Assembly: GCA_021495925.1 (NCBI GenBank)
Contig: JAKEKT010000010.1
Span: 496,001-560,000 of the forward strand
Origin: Diplodia intermedia
Taxonomy: Eukaryota; Ascomycota; Dothideomycetes; Botryosphaeriales; Botryosphaeriaceae
DNA: 64,000 nt
Direction of reading: 5' to 3'
The notes under the pieces are model-generated. The model was not told where the DNA came from and made no database searches. It saw only the letters and a list, made by a program, of their open reading frames with translations. Every line of letters begins with the position of its first letter. The stretch's first letter is position 1. Positions 22,023 to 33,153 of the stretch are shown piece after piece. A program made the translations under genes and the position numbers.

Positions 22023-25000
22023 TCAGCCGACCGGAATGTCGCGCTGGGCCACGGGCTCAAAGTACTGTGCGATGCCTTGGTCGAGCGTCTTGAGGCTGGT
22101 GGGCTTGACGAAGAACTCGTCGGCGCCTGCCTGCTTCGACTGCGCCTTGTCCCTTGGCGAGTCCTGGCCGGTGATCATGAAGATGACTGCGGCGTGGCGG
22201 CCGCAGCTGCGCTCGCTCTCGCGGATCTGCTTGGTCGCCTCGATGCCGTCGCAGTTGGGCATCTGCATGTCCATGAAGATGAGGTTGAGCGGCTGCGTCT
22301 GCAGGTGCGCCTTGTACTGCGCCACCGCCTCGTTGCCGTCGACGGCGCAGGCGTACGGGATGTTGCGCTTCTCGCAGTAGAGCTTGAAGATGCGCAGGTT
22401 GATGGCGTTGTCGTCGACGAGGAGCGCGCTGATGGGCTCGACGATGCGCATCTTGCGCGCGAACACGTCGTGGATCTGCTCGTTTGGGCCGACTGGCACG
22501 CCGTTTGTGATGGGTGACTGCTCGGGCAGCTGCTTGAGCTTGGCATATGATTCATTGACCTGATGGAGGATGTCGAAGAGTCGAGTGGAGAGAAAGGGGC
22601 CTTCGAAGAAGAGGATCCGGCTGTTCGTCGAAGGCACGCGGAGCGAGCGTGTGCTTACGCGAGAAGGGATGAGGCATACGGATATGGCGGTGGGGTCCAC
22701 TCTCTTGAAGTGGTCCTGGAACTCATTCTCGTCCTCGCAAAAGCTGACAAGGTTGAGAGCACCAGCTGAGTTGTCCGAGCGAACGTAGCCGCGATGCTCG
22801 AGGTAGTTCATAAAATGTCGGACGAGTGGCATGGTCGCCAGACCTGTGGGCACCTCGTAGTAGCGTCTGGGGACATCTTTCATGGCGGGACGTATGTAGG
22901 GGCAGTGGTCCGTTGGACAAGCAAAGCCTGGATCGCGGAGTTCCACGCGAAAGTGTGATCCTCTGCCAACCTCTGACGAGACCAAGGACACGGAGCCATT
23001 CATGGACGCGGCTATCTTGGAAGAAATCGTCAGACCCAGCCCGACGCCCCTGGTATGTGCGTCGCCCTTCTCATATGCTTCGAATATACGACGTTGGTCC
23101 TCTTCGCAAATACCAATCCCCGTGTCCTTGACGTCGAATTGCAAAGTGGAGTAGTCATCCTTCGCGGTGATTATGACCAGAACGCTGCCGTTCTGAGTTG
23201 TTGATTGAATCGCGTTCAGGATCAGTGACTGTAAGCATTCTTTGAGGAGGCCAATGTCAATTGTGACAATGCTGCACTCAAGTGTGAGTTGGTTGTCAAA
23301 CAAAACTGACGTGGAAGCTAGCTCCTCTTCTGGAAGCATCAGGGTAATGTCTCGTAGAATGTCGGCCTCAAGAAGATTCAATTCGTAGTATGAAGCCTGT
23401 CTCATTGACCTGCTCGACTCGGCCCAGCGATTGAGCATCAACATGTTGTTGACTGTCGACATCAGTTCGCGCCCGGAATTGGTTATTGATTGCAGATACA
23501 ACCGAGCATTTTTGCTTGTGCAAAAGTCAGCGCTCGATTCTGTGACGGTCGATGCGACGCTTGCTCGCTTGGCTGTACCGTTAGAAAGAGCGTGCTCTGC
23601 GGTCGCGAATAGCTCTTCACCGAGGAGTTCCACAGAGCCAAGAATCCCGTGGATAGGAGTCCGAAGTTGGTGGGTAACCCCACGGAAAAAAGCCTCCTTA
23701 GCTTTCAATGCTTCGGCAAGAAGGCGCTCGTGATAAAAGTCGAAGAGTATGATCGCACAAGACTCCACGAACCATGCGTCCACATCGTCCAAGATGAGCT
23801 GAACTTTGGTGAATGATACGACCAAAAAGCGGAGGACTGGCTGTTTTTGACATCGTGCGATCATCGCACGAATGGTCTGATCAGATTCCAGTCGGCGGTG
23901 ATTTCTCGTACGAATCAGAGTTTCCAAGAATTCCGTGTCCTCCCACAAGTTGTCCTGCACGTCTTGATGGAAGGAAATCGGTGGCCGGGCCTCGAGCTCG
24001 ATCGAACCGTCTTCTGAATCCTGCAGGGTGACTGATGCGTCGGGGTAGATTTTTCGAAGGGCCTGTTTCACCAAGTCTTCGACCGTGTCCTGCGTCGCCC
24101 TTGATTTGATCCTGGATAGCATATCGCCCATGGCCTGGCGCTGACGCTGACGATTGATGCGTAACCTATTGACAATTTCGGCGCTGAGGATATCGGCGAA
24201 GCGCGACAGAGCTGCTTGCTTCTCCGCACTGAGTCCGTCGGTCGCGTAGTTCGTAGCAATGCATAGAGAGCCCAAGGCGACGAACTGTCCGGTTTCGGTT
24301 TCACAGCGCAACTGGGCTCCGGCATAGCTACGCAATCCGCCTTCCTGTACGTGGGGTGAATGGCAGAAGCGCCAATCTGCTAGCATGTTCGGGAGGACGA
24401 AGAGCTAGAGCGGGGTTAGCGCGCGAGGAGAATTGGCTTGGTGTACTCACTCCGCAATCCTGATTGATTGTATGCGCGCAAGTGCTCTCCCTTCTGGGAA
24501 GTAAGGCTAGGGGCACTCCGTCGGTCACTAGCCGCTGGTCTGCAGAGGGCTCGTTAGACAGAGTTGCGACCGACAAATGAGAGAAGCGGACGAACATGTA
24601 TTTTCGGACATGATTCCCATGATGACGAAATCCCAGCCAATGAAGGAGCGCACTAGCTTGATGATGCCCTGAAGCCTCTGCAGCAGCTCCTCGTCCTCGG
24701 CTATGTCTTTGGTGTAGTACCACATCATGGTCAGGCGAAGGCGCTCGTTGCGGGACAAGGTGGGATAGAGGTAGGGATCGCAGAGGCCGGCGGGCTCTGG
24801 CGGCAGCGGAGTGGTGTAGGGGTCCGCGGGGTCCTCGGCATAGTTGATGGCATGCTGCTCCTTGTCGAACGGGCGCAGCGGCTCGTCGGCATGGTCCTGG
24901 TCGAAGATGGGCGCAATCCTCGAGGGGCGGCGCGGCAGGGCCTGGTGGTCGGATTCGGATCGCTTGAAGAGGCGGCCAGCTTTGGGGAAGTAGGACACGG

Positions 25001-25025
25001 AGCGCCGTGGTGGCGAGCTGGTCAT
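22023..25025 (-). CDS. GAF-domain hybrid histidine kinase
   Basis: Three exons: 25025-24596, 24539-24451 and 24404-22023, giving 966 residues. Residues about 90-270 form a GAF-like sensor (WDFVIMGIMSENTYQRLVTD, later RRESTCAHTINQ and LRSYAGAQLRCET). The phospho-acceptor His is about 418 in GVTHQLRTPIHGILGS. ATPase boxes are LILNAIQST (N box), DTGIGICEEDQRRIFEAYEK (G1/F) and GVGLGLTISSKIAASMNGS (G2). The C-terminal receiver has LLVDDNAIN, phosphorylated Asp about 885 in FMDMQMPNCDG, and the conserved Lys in FVKP. It feeds a cytosolic phosphorelay through an HPt protein. No bilin-site or LOV motif was seen, so the stimulus is unknown. The first donor is GTTCGT, chosen because it restores SENTYQRLV. 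The gene faces White Collar-2 tail to tail. Confidence 0.92.
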
Positions 25026-25940
25026 TGTGCGCGCTCACTGGGGGTGGTGGAGCAGCTGCGGTGACGGGCGGTCGACCGCGAAGAGGACGGGAATGCCACT
25101 GGCAGGCGGCAGGGCGTCGCGGCAGGCAAAGGCGCTAGATAGGCGTGAATTCGCTGGCTGCAACCACGCGTGTGCGCGGGGCCGCACGGCTGCTCGAGGC
25201 TTGGACGCCACAGTGAGGCAGCGGCGGATCGGAGAGCAGCAATCATACAAGCCACAGAAGGTCCGCAGCGGCTTCAGCGCGAGCCATTGGCGTGGCGGGG
25301 AGGAGCAGTGGCCTCGGGACAGGCGCGGGGCACAGTCGCCTGTTCCAGGGCGCCTGAGAGCGGGGCGGAGGGTGAGGGTGAGCCGTGGTGGTGATCGCAG
25401 GGTCGATTGAGCAAGGATGATGGTGTGGGATTCGCGGCGTACAGGATGCAGGGCCACGCGAGCAACGAGCAACGGTCCAACGGCGCCACGGGCTAGACAT
25501 GGCTGGGCCCAGAGAGCCTCGCGCCCGCCGCGCCACACGCCACCTAGCCCAGCAAAGAAGGGACAATGAGGCCACTGGGGCGTAATTGGCGCTCTGCGGC
25601 GCACCGGTTCCGATTACTTTCTCATACAGCTCCAGGGCGCTCCGCACTGGCCAGGCGGCCTGAGCTTCCCGGAGCACCACAAAAAGCCTCACTAAAGAAA
25701 CTTCTACATGCTCGCTGATCGGCTCGTAGACATGTAGGCTTGCGGAGTGGAGGCAAGCCCATCCAAATTTCGGTCACACCTGCACGTTTCATCGGCGCCG
25801 AGATCAGCGCTTCCACTAATCATCCACCGTTGCCTCGCGACCATCTAAATCTCGTTCGCAGTCTCCAGCTCTCTCGTAAATTCAGTACCCTCGCCTGTTT
25901 GGGAACCACGTTGCCGCCTCGTCTCATCTCATCTCGCGCC
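25026..25940. promoter_or_regulatory. Upstream region of the histidine kinase
   Basis: This GC-rich gap lies between the kinase start and the 3' end of the carboxylesterase, both on the minus strand. It should hold the kinase promoter and the esterase 3' region. Overlapping frames in 25035-25692 are compositional only. Confidence 0.4.
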
Positions 25941-28035
25941 TCACTCATAGTTCGCACTCGGGTCCCCATCGAACTCCACCAAGCTCTGCGGCTGCGCCGT
26001 CCCCGGCACCGCGTACCCGCCGACGTTTGTCACCGCCGCCGCCAGCTCGAGGATGAAATCGCACTCGCTCTTCGGCAGCTGGTCGTCCGTGGTCAGCGAG
26101 AAGCCGAGGTCGCCCACATTCAGCACGTTGCCCAGGTCCTCGCCGCCCGTCGTCGGACGCGGCCAGTTGATCGCCGGCGGAATGTTGGTCGTGGCCGCGT
26201 GCGTGTTCGGGTCGCCCGAGCGCGCGTGCGACGTCAGGTACGACTGGTAGGCCGTCGCGAATGAGCCGAAGCCCGGCAGCAACGGAAAAGCGACGTCGCC
26301 GCCGAACGAGACGTAAATCTGGTAGAAGACGGGCAACAGATCCGTCCCGTGCCAGCCCGGCGTCACACTGTACTGCATATTCCACGTCTTGCCGTTGTAC
26401 GCGTCCGTCAGGAAGCGCGACCAGCACGTGAAGGACGAGTCGCGGACGAACGCCTTGGTTCGCTCTACTTCCGTGTCGTACGTGTCGTTGGTGGAGACGG
26501 GTGGGAAGAACTCCTCGATGGCGGCATTGATTCCGGCTTCTTTGGCGTACGTTGGGAAGACCGAGTCGATGAAAGCGTTGAACTCTTCATCCGTTTGGAT
26601 GTGCCCATCAACGAACAACTCAGCCTCATCAGCCGTGTGGCTGACGATGAGGGATTCCAGGTCCTTCCAATAGTTTCCTGTTAATTTTGTGAGTTCGGCA
26701 GCGGAGTGGATGGGCCATGTGAAATCCTACCTGATGCAAACTCCAGCATCGGAAGCTGACGCACGTAGTCTCCGTCTGCAGCGGGACCAATGTTGAAGGC
26801 ACTTTCCGGGGCATCCCTGATCAAAGCTTCATTGGCAGTGTCGAGAGTCGCCGAGTCAACTGCGCGGAGGCATTCGAGCCCTTGGCCCTCGCAGCCGGCA
26901 AGTGCAGTGAAGTTTTGATAGATGTTCTCAAGAGTGCCTTTCCGATCCCACAGGATCTGGAATGCCGAACTCAGCGCCACTGCTCTCTTGAACAGAGGAT
27001 CAAGGGTGCCGCCTTGCGCCGTCAGGTGATGGAGGATTGATCCGGCACCAGCGCTCTCCCCCCTTGAATCTTGTCAGCAATCCCCCATCCGTACGCGTGG
27101 AAACTAGCTTACCAGGCGTTGACATTTGTGGGGTCTCCCCCGACAAGGCCAATGTAGTCTTGGACCCATTGGAAGACCGCTGTGTGCTAGGCTTAGCACT
27201 ACCCGTAGTTTATCAAGGCACGTGCAACTGACCTCTCTGATCCCAGAACCCAGCATTAGGCACGCCCTCGTTCTCCACGGTCTCTCCAGCAAGAAAGCCG
27301 TAGGTTCCCAGCCGGTAGTTGCCAGCGACGTAAATGACGTTTCCTCCGGACTGCTGGACCAGGCCCGTTCCGCTGTAAAAGCCAATCAAGTCAAGTGCGT
27401 CTTTGCTACCGAACACTATGCCGCAGTCAACTTCTGCATCGAGGGTACAGTGAGAGACGTACTCACCATATGCTCCCCCGTAGATCCACACAATCACCGG
27501 CAGGCTTTGCGTGTCGGGGTCCCGGACAGCATCTCCAGGGACAAACAAATCCAGGAAGAGGCAGTCCTCGGAGCCACCCTCGAAGATTGGAACGGGGATT
27601 CCTGCCAAGAACTGGTTGATGGCTCCACCAATAGGAGAGTTGTTGCCCGGGCCGAGAAGATTGAGCCCTTCGATCGGAGCTTGGACACAGATCGGCCCGT
27701 AGCTCCCGTCCTGGATGGTGTCGTTGTTGGCCGGGGGCTGGGGCTTGCGCCAGCGGTTATCCCCGGTGGGTGGGGCTGCGAACCTGATGTTCTTGAAGGT
27801 GTACACCTGGACAGTGTCGGTCAGCTGCTGGCTGCAACATCAAGAGTGTCCCACGTACATCGGCATCTGCGTTGTATTCTGATGCCCGCCATGTTCCGTA
27901 CGGGAGGGTCAGGGTGGGGAGCTCATCCTGCCGTTTGCTGAACTTGACACCGAGTTTTGCGCCTAGCGGGCCAGCTGTAGGAGCAGCATACACCGCAGTG
28001 GCCAGCGTGCAAATCAAAAGGCTGCACAGACGCAT
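25941..28035 (-). CDS. Secreted type-B carboxylesterase/lipase
   Basis: Six exons: 28035-27859, 27806-27467, 27415-27233, 27179-27113, 27062-26731 and 26677-25941, giving 611 residues. The N-terminus MRLCSLLICTLATAVYAAP is a signal peptide. The alpha/beta-hydrolase type-B motifs are EDCLFLDLFVPGD (the EDCLxLN signature), WIYGGAYVFGS (oxyanion hole) and GESAGAGS (nucleophile Ser259). Candidate acids are Glu384/386 in SHTADEAEL, and GWHGTD carries the His at about 476. Members hydrolyse ester bonds of lipids or plant and fungal metabolites outside the cell. Each intron is 50-53 nt. The donor at 27232 is GTCAGT. Every join keeps the family motifs intact. Substrate cannot be told from sequence. 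Confidence 0.92.
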
Positions 28036-29336
28036 GTTGGATCTAATCGGGCTTAAGGCTGGGCCAGCTGAGCGAAGTACAACAGACCAGTGGCCCACAT
28101 GATAAGGTGCTGATCACAGCTGATATACACTTCACTTAGCGCCAGAATCCGAGGCTTCACGAGACAGTGCACAGCCTTTGGCCTCGTGAAAGGTGATCTA
28201 AAATCGCTCGTCAGGCATTCCAGGCCTCGGCCCGTCCGCCGTTTCACCGCAGTCGTTGATGTGAGACCTCGCACTCTGTATAGTACAAGGGAATAAATAG
28301 TACATGCCTCTTCGGGACCATTCTGCGAGCGACCATGCAGTAGGCCATTGACGAGAATGCAGGAGCGAATCACTACCCAATAAGCATATCATCCATACGA
28401 AGGCGTACAGCTGGTGATGTGCCTTGGCTTTCGATTGTGGTGGGGTGGGGAGAAGGGGACTGGGGTACAGTGCGGGGTAGGAATAGCCAATCAGATGAGC
28501 GGGACCGACCGGGATCCGCTGTCAGGCGCCAGCTCAATCGTGCATAAGAATACTGGGCTGATGATGTGGCTTAAAGCTCAATTTCTCGTATCCTGGATGG
28601 TAGATCGGTCTCAATTGAAACACGGCCCGATTGAGCAGGTTATCCGGGCCACGGAGCAACGAGCGAGGCTTTCCCCAGGTCTGCTGACTGAACAAAGTCT
28701 TGGCCGGGCGGCTGGACTAACGAGCCGTAACTCCGCTGGATGGTGTGCTCGTAAAGACCATTGGGCAGCCTAATGCCTAATGCGAGAACTGGGGATATGC
28801 TAACCGGCCGTTCCGGCTTGGTTGATGTGAATTGGTTCAAAAGGAGCGAGGCGCCCGGAAAATGGCAGCATATAGTCTCCGCGGGCCGTGCACACGAGTC
28901 CTCAAGGACCTCCAAGCTCGCACCCTTGCTACAGTACCGACGGGCGCAAGCGAGGCCCGTAAGGCTTAACGATAACGGAGAAGGGTCCCACAAGAGGCAA
29001 CAAACCACATCAACCGGCTCGGGAAATGCGAGAGACCGTCAAAGCACATGGTGGAGCGTACCTCGGATCATCCACGACCCGCGATCCCGATCGAATCCGT
29101 GAGGGGCTTCCCCGCAGGCTCGTCTGCCGGGCATTCGATTTCCTTCCGGCCGTACTTCTCCGCAGACAGCGCGTGGGGTAGGCGGCAATCGCGTAGCAGG
29201 TGTGCGGCGGTGTGACTGGTGTTGGGTGGGATTGGTGGGAGAGCCTGGCGGCGGCGCGGCGGAGGCAAGTGCGCGGAGCGTTCCTGCACTTTCCCGCCGG
29301 GCCCTGGCATCCTACATCCTCGCAACCGCCACCACC
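28036..29336. promoter_or_regulatory. Divergent intergenic region, carboxylesterase / Zn2Cys6 regulator
   Basis: These 1.3 kb separate the divergent start codons. The esterase-proximal part is AT-richer with a short TATAGT/AATAAATAG region near 28275-28300. The regulator-proximal part is GC-rich. The layout allows the regulator to control the esterase, but no clear CGG-pair operator stands out. Confidence 0.4.
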
Positions 29337-31509
29337 ATGAACAACACCACATCACAGCCGCGACCGTACCGGAGCCATCGTATGCCTGCCTGCGACAGAT
29401 GTCGGCGAAGGAAGATTCGGTGCAAGATTTCAGCCACAGGACAGCCCTGTGAGCTTTGCGCTGAGAAGGGCTTGAATTGCCTGCTTTCGGGCACGCGCAC
29501 CAGCAACTCCCGTCAACCTGTCGCCAACCCTGGCCGTCCAAGTCCTGCACGCGCGGGAAGAAGCTCTAGGTCCGAGAATGTCCGGCCTCCGTCTAGTTCC
29601 AGAACCTGGAAGCCCAATAGCGCCGCAAGCGAAGGTACCCCCGCAGCTCCTCGGCTTTTGCGAGAGACCTTTGCCTCGAGCCCTCCCAATGGAGACCGTG
29701 CTGTATCAGCCCCTACCGGCGAGGCTTCCGTCATAATTGGGCCAATGGTAGCTGAAGATGTGCAGATTCTTCAGCGCTACTTGACAGCGGAACCGAGGGC
29801 CAGCCCGTTTTCCAGTCAACCGTACAGCGTGGTTTCAAATGCTCCTGGTAATCCGATGGTGTACCTGGCCCTTCCAAGGCACAGAGAGGGGTTGGAGCTT
29901 GCTAGGGACTCGGGCCGCAGCCAACGAGAGATCCTTGACCAGATCCTGGGCCCTAAGAAGCAGGAGGTCATTCAGCTGTATTTCACGCATATCCACCCGG
30001 CATTTCCAGTGCTGGATGAGGAATTGATTTCAGGAGTAGGTGGACGTACGGTGTCTTCGACGCTTCTATGCGAGATCTACGCAATCTCTCTCACCTTCTG
30101 GAACTTATCCGATAGACTGAAGCACCACCATTGTCCCAGCGAGCAATACTTTTGGAATCATGCCATCGCCGCTCTTCAGGATGACTTCCTTGCACCCAAT
30201 ATGCACACACTCTACTCTTCTATGGTCGATTTGCTCGGAAGACCAGTCGGATCCATCCAGGGTAATATCATGAACTCCGGCAGGACCATGGCCTTGGCTC
30301 ATAGCCTTGGGTTGAACCGGGACCCACGGGAATGGAGAACTGCCGCTCGGGAGAAGGAAACGAGGGTGAGAATATTCTGGGGCTGCATGGTCTTAGATCA
30401 ATGGTAATCCACCGCAGAGATCTTCAGTCTCATGTTCACTGATCTTTGCAGGTCAAGCCTTGCACATGGCATTCCTCCCTCAATATTACGCACACAATAC
30501 GATGTCCCGCTACCTACTGTCACCGTTCTTTTGACACCTGGCAAAGAGACCACCGAAAGGGTTCAGGGAGCCGAATGCTTCATACAGCTTTGCCGGCTAT
30601 CCCAGATCCTCAGCAAAGCACTTCCGTTGGTATATGATCTCAGCGAACCAAGCAAGGAAATTTGGAAAGAGCTACGACGCCTTGAGTGTGACCTTGATGA
30701 ATGGGAGCAAAGTCTTCCAGATTTCCTTCGTGGCGGTGCCGTTGAAACCGGAGCATCTGTGTCCGGGGCCAGTAGTCTACACTTTGGTTACCTGTCGATT
30801 AGGATGCTTATCTGTAGGCTATCATACCGGGTAATTATCAAGCCTCGAAATCGTTATGGATCATTGGCATCTTCGAATAGCTGTATCTCTCGTGTATTCT
30901 TGCCAAAATGTCTAACGCCTACTAGGTTGCAGCCCGTGAGAAGGGCCCGGACGCTCATGATGTTCGTCGATACCATTTCACGACGCTGCGTCGTGCGGCC
31001 ACCCACATCGCCGACTTCGTCTGCTCGCTCAAAGGTAGCCACCTTGGAGGGTTTTGGCTCTCATGTAAGATCTGAACGACCCTCTTTCCAACGCTTCGGG
31101 CTCTGAATTTGTAATAGTCACTGGTCACCTACTTGTCTCAGCTGCTACTGTCCTGCTACGCTGCGCTATTGACACTACCAATGCCACGGTTGCTGAAGAG
31201 TGTAGAAGCTCTCTGAGAACTCTTCGGAGTAGACTGCATTTGGCCAAAATTGAAGACAACTGGGATCTCGCGGATATGTTCATCAAGCGTTGCGACGAGC
31301 CTATTTCCAGGATCACGGCACTGTCGGATTCGACGACAAGGGATCAAGAGGTCGGCACCGTACCTGAAACCCAGGCCGCTGAAGAAAGCCAGCAACTGGG
31401 AACCCAGCAAGAGCCGCTTGAGTTTGGCATAAGAGACTATCCCGATCTCAATTCATTTGGTCCGCTGGATTACCCCTGGGAGTCATTGTGGGACATGCTT
31501 GAAAGTTGA
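29337..31509 (+). CDS. Zn2Cys6 transcription factor with fungal MHR domain
   Basis: Four exons: 29337-30403, 30452-30882, 30933-31064 and 31118-31509, giving 673 residues. The binuclear zinc cluster is at Cys19, 22, 29, 38, 41 and 48 (CDRCRRRKIRC, then CELC). The middle homology region holds YFTHIHPAFPVLDEE, MALAHSLGLNRDPREW and RIFWGCMVLDQWSS, typical of fungal-specific MHR regulators. The C-terminus is acidic with DYPWESLWDMLES, a possible activation region. The third intron border is uncertain. An alternative splice, 30830 to 30926, is also in frame and swaps a short linker. The gene ends 99 bp from the convergent aminotransferase and starts divergently from a carboxylesterase, so either may be a target. 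Confidence 0.87.
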
Positions 31510-31608
31510 GAGACCCCTAGTTACATTGCACGTTCTAACAGAGCATTGGAATGATGACATGAAAATTTGTCGACTGATTATCTCGATTACTCCTGCCGAT
31601 GAACCCGC

Positions 31609-33153
31609 TTACAGCCTGCTCGAAACTTCGGCCTCGGAACTGACATCATACAGAGGCATGGTAGCTGCCGTGACCCGCAGCGCCTCTTCCATGACAGCCA
31701 GACCATGATCTATCTGTTCCTCGGTGATGTTGATGGGTGGGGCAATGCGCAAGATGCCGCCGAAAGCGGGCAAGCTGGACAGCTGCGCCCAGACCCCGAG
31801 CTCCGCCATCTTGCTGGAGATGCGGAAGCCGAGGGCCGCGTCGCCCTGCTTCGTCTCGCGGTTCGACACAATCTCGACGCCAGCCATGAGCCCGCGGCCC
31901 CTCACGTCTCCGAAGCACCCATACCTCTCCTGCAGCCGCCGCAAGCCTGCCTGCAACCTCGCGCCCAGCCGTCTCGAATTCGCAACCAGGTCATCGCGCA
32001 CGACGATGTCCAACACCTTAAGCCCGACAGCAGCAGGCATGGGATCATTGACATGCGTCGTGTAGAACAGAAAACCCCTCTCCTTGGTGACCCGGGCGAT
32101 CTCGTTGCTGGTAACCACAGCAGCGAGCGGCACGCCGTTGCCCAGCGTCTTGCTCAGCGTCAAGATATCGGGCACCACCCCATCATGCTCGAAGGCGAAC
32201 ATGTCGCCCGCGCGCCCGATTCCGGTTTGCGCCTCGTCAACGATCAGCAGCATGCCGCGCGCCTCGCAGTGCCGCTTCGCCGCCGCCAGCCACCCGTCCG
32301 GCAGCACCAGCATGCCGCCCGACGACAGGATCACCTCGACGATCAACGCCGCCAGGCTGCCGCAGGATTGCCGGTCGATCAGCGAGAAGCCGTAGTCCAG
32401 CTCCGTCTGCCAGTCGTACGACCCGTCCGCGTGCCGGAAGATGCTGCGGTAGGTGTTGGGGGCGGGGAGCATGAGCGAGCCGGGCATCTGGTAATTTCGT
32501 AAGAATCTCCTCGCTCGGGTTGTTTCTGCGAGCATGCATGTATGTACCTACCATGGGGCCATGGCCCGTCCGGCCGGACAGGTATTGTGCAGCAGCGGCC
32601 TGATCCTATCGTCAATGATCCTGGTGTCTCGAGGGTCGGGGCGAATCTTACAACGCCCGTCACGCCGTGCCAACTCGCGGACAACCCGACGATCTCGAAC
32701 TTGCCCGTGTACGACTTGGCCAGCTTGATGGCGGCTTCGTTGCTCTCGCCGCCGGTGCTGAGGAAGAAGGCTTTGTCCAGGCCCGGAGGCGTCAGGCCGG
32801 TCAGGCGCTTGGCAAGGTTGATGACCGGCGGGCTGAGCATTCCGCTGAAGAGATGGTCCAGGTTGGAAGCGTGCTGGGTGATGGTCTCGACGATGTCGGG
32901 GTTGCCGTGGCCAACCAGACAGGACTGTTGGGGATGTTTTAGCTGTCTTTCGTTTGAGAGTACACAGAAATCAATAGCGAACCATTTGCCCAGACGTCCA
33001 ATCTAGCATACGATGGCCGTCGGAGGTGTAGATGTAGCCGTCCTTGGCATGCGTGATGATGTCTGGGTGGAAGGCCGAACCGAAGGAGAGCATGCAGTCC
33101 TCCGCATCAGCCTTCAGCGCGTCTGCGTCGATGTTGGCGTAGATGTTCGGCAT
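31609..33153 (-). CDS. Class III aminotransferase, 2,2-dialkylglycine decarboxylase-like
   Basis: Four exons: 33153-32983, 32924-32652, 32599-32552 and 32487-31609, giving 456 residues. Motifs are SGMLSPPVINLAKRLT, FLSTGGESNEAAIKLAKSYT, GLSASWHGVTGV, LLIVDEAQTGIGR (pyridoxal-phosphate Asp) and LTLSKTLGNGVPL (Schiff-base Lys). The tail has RGRGLMAGVEIV and GILRIAPPINITEEQ. The GLSASWHG and SGMLSPP blocks resemble 2,2-dialkylglycine decarboxylase more than ornithine or GABA transaminase. That enzyme decarboxylates dialkylglycines and transfers the amino group to pyruvate. Exon 3 is 48 nt and encodes AAAQYLSGRTGHGPM. The first donor is GTTCGC. Substrate preference is inferred. Confidence 0.88.
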
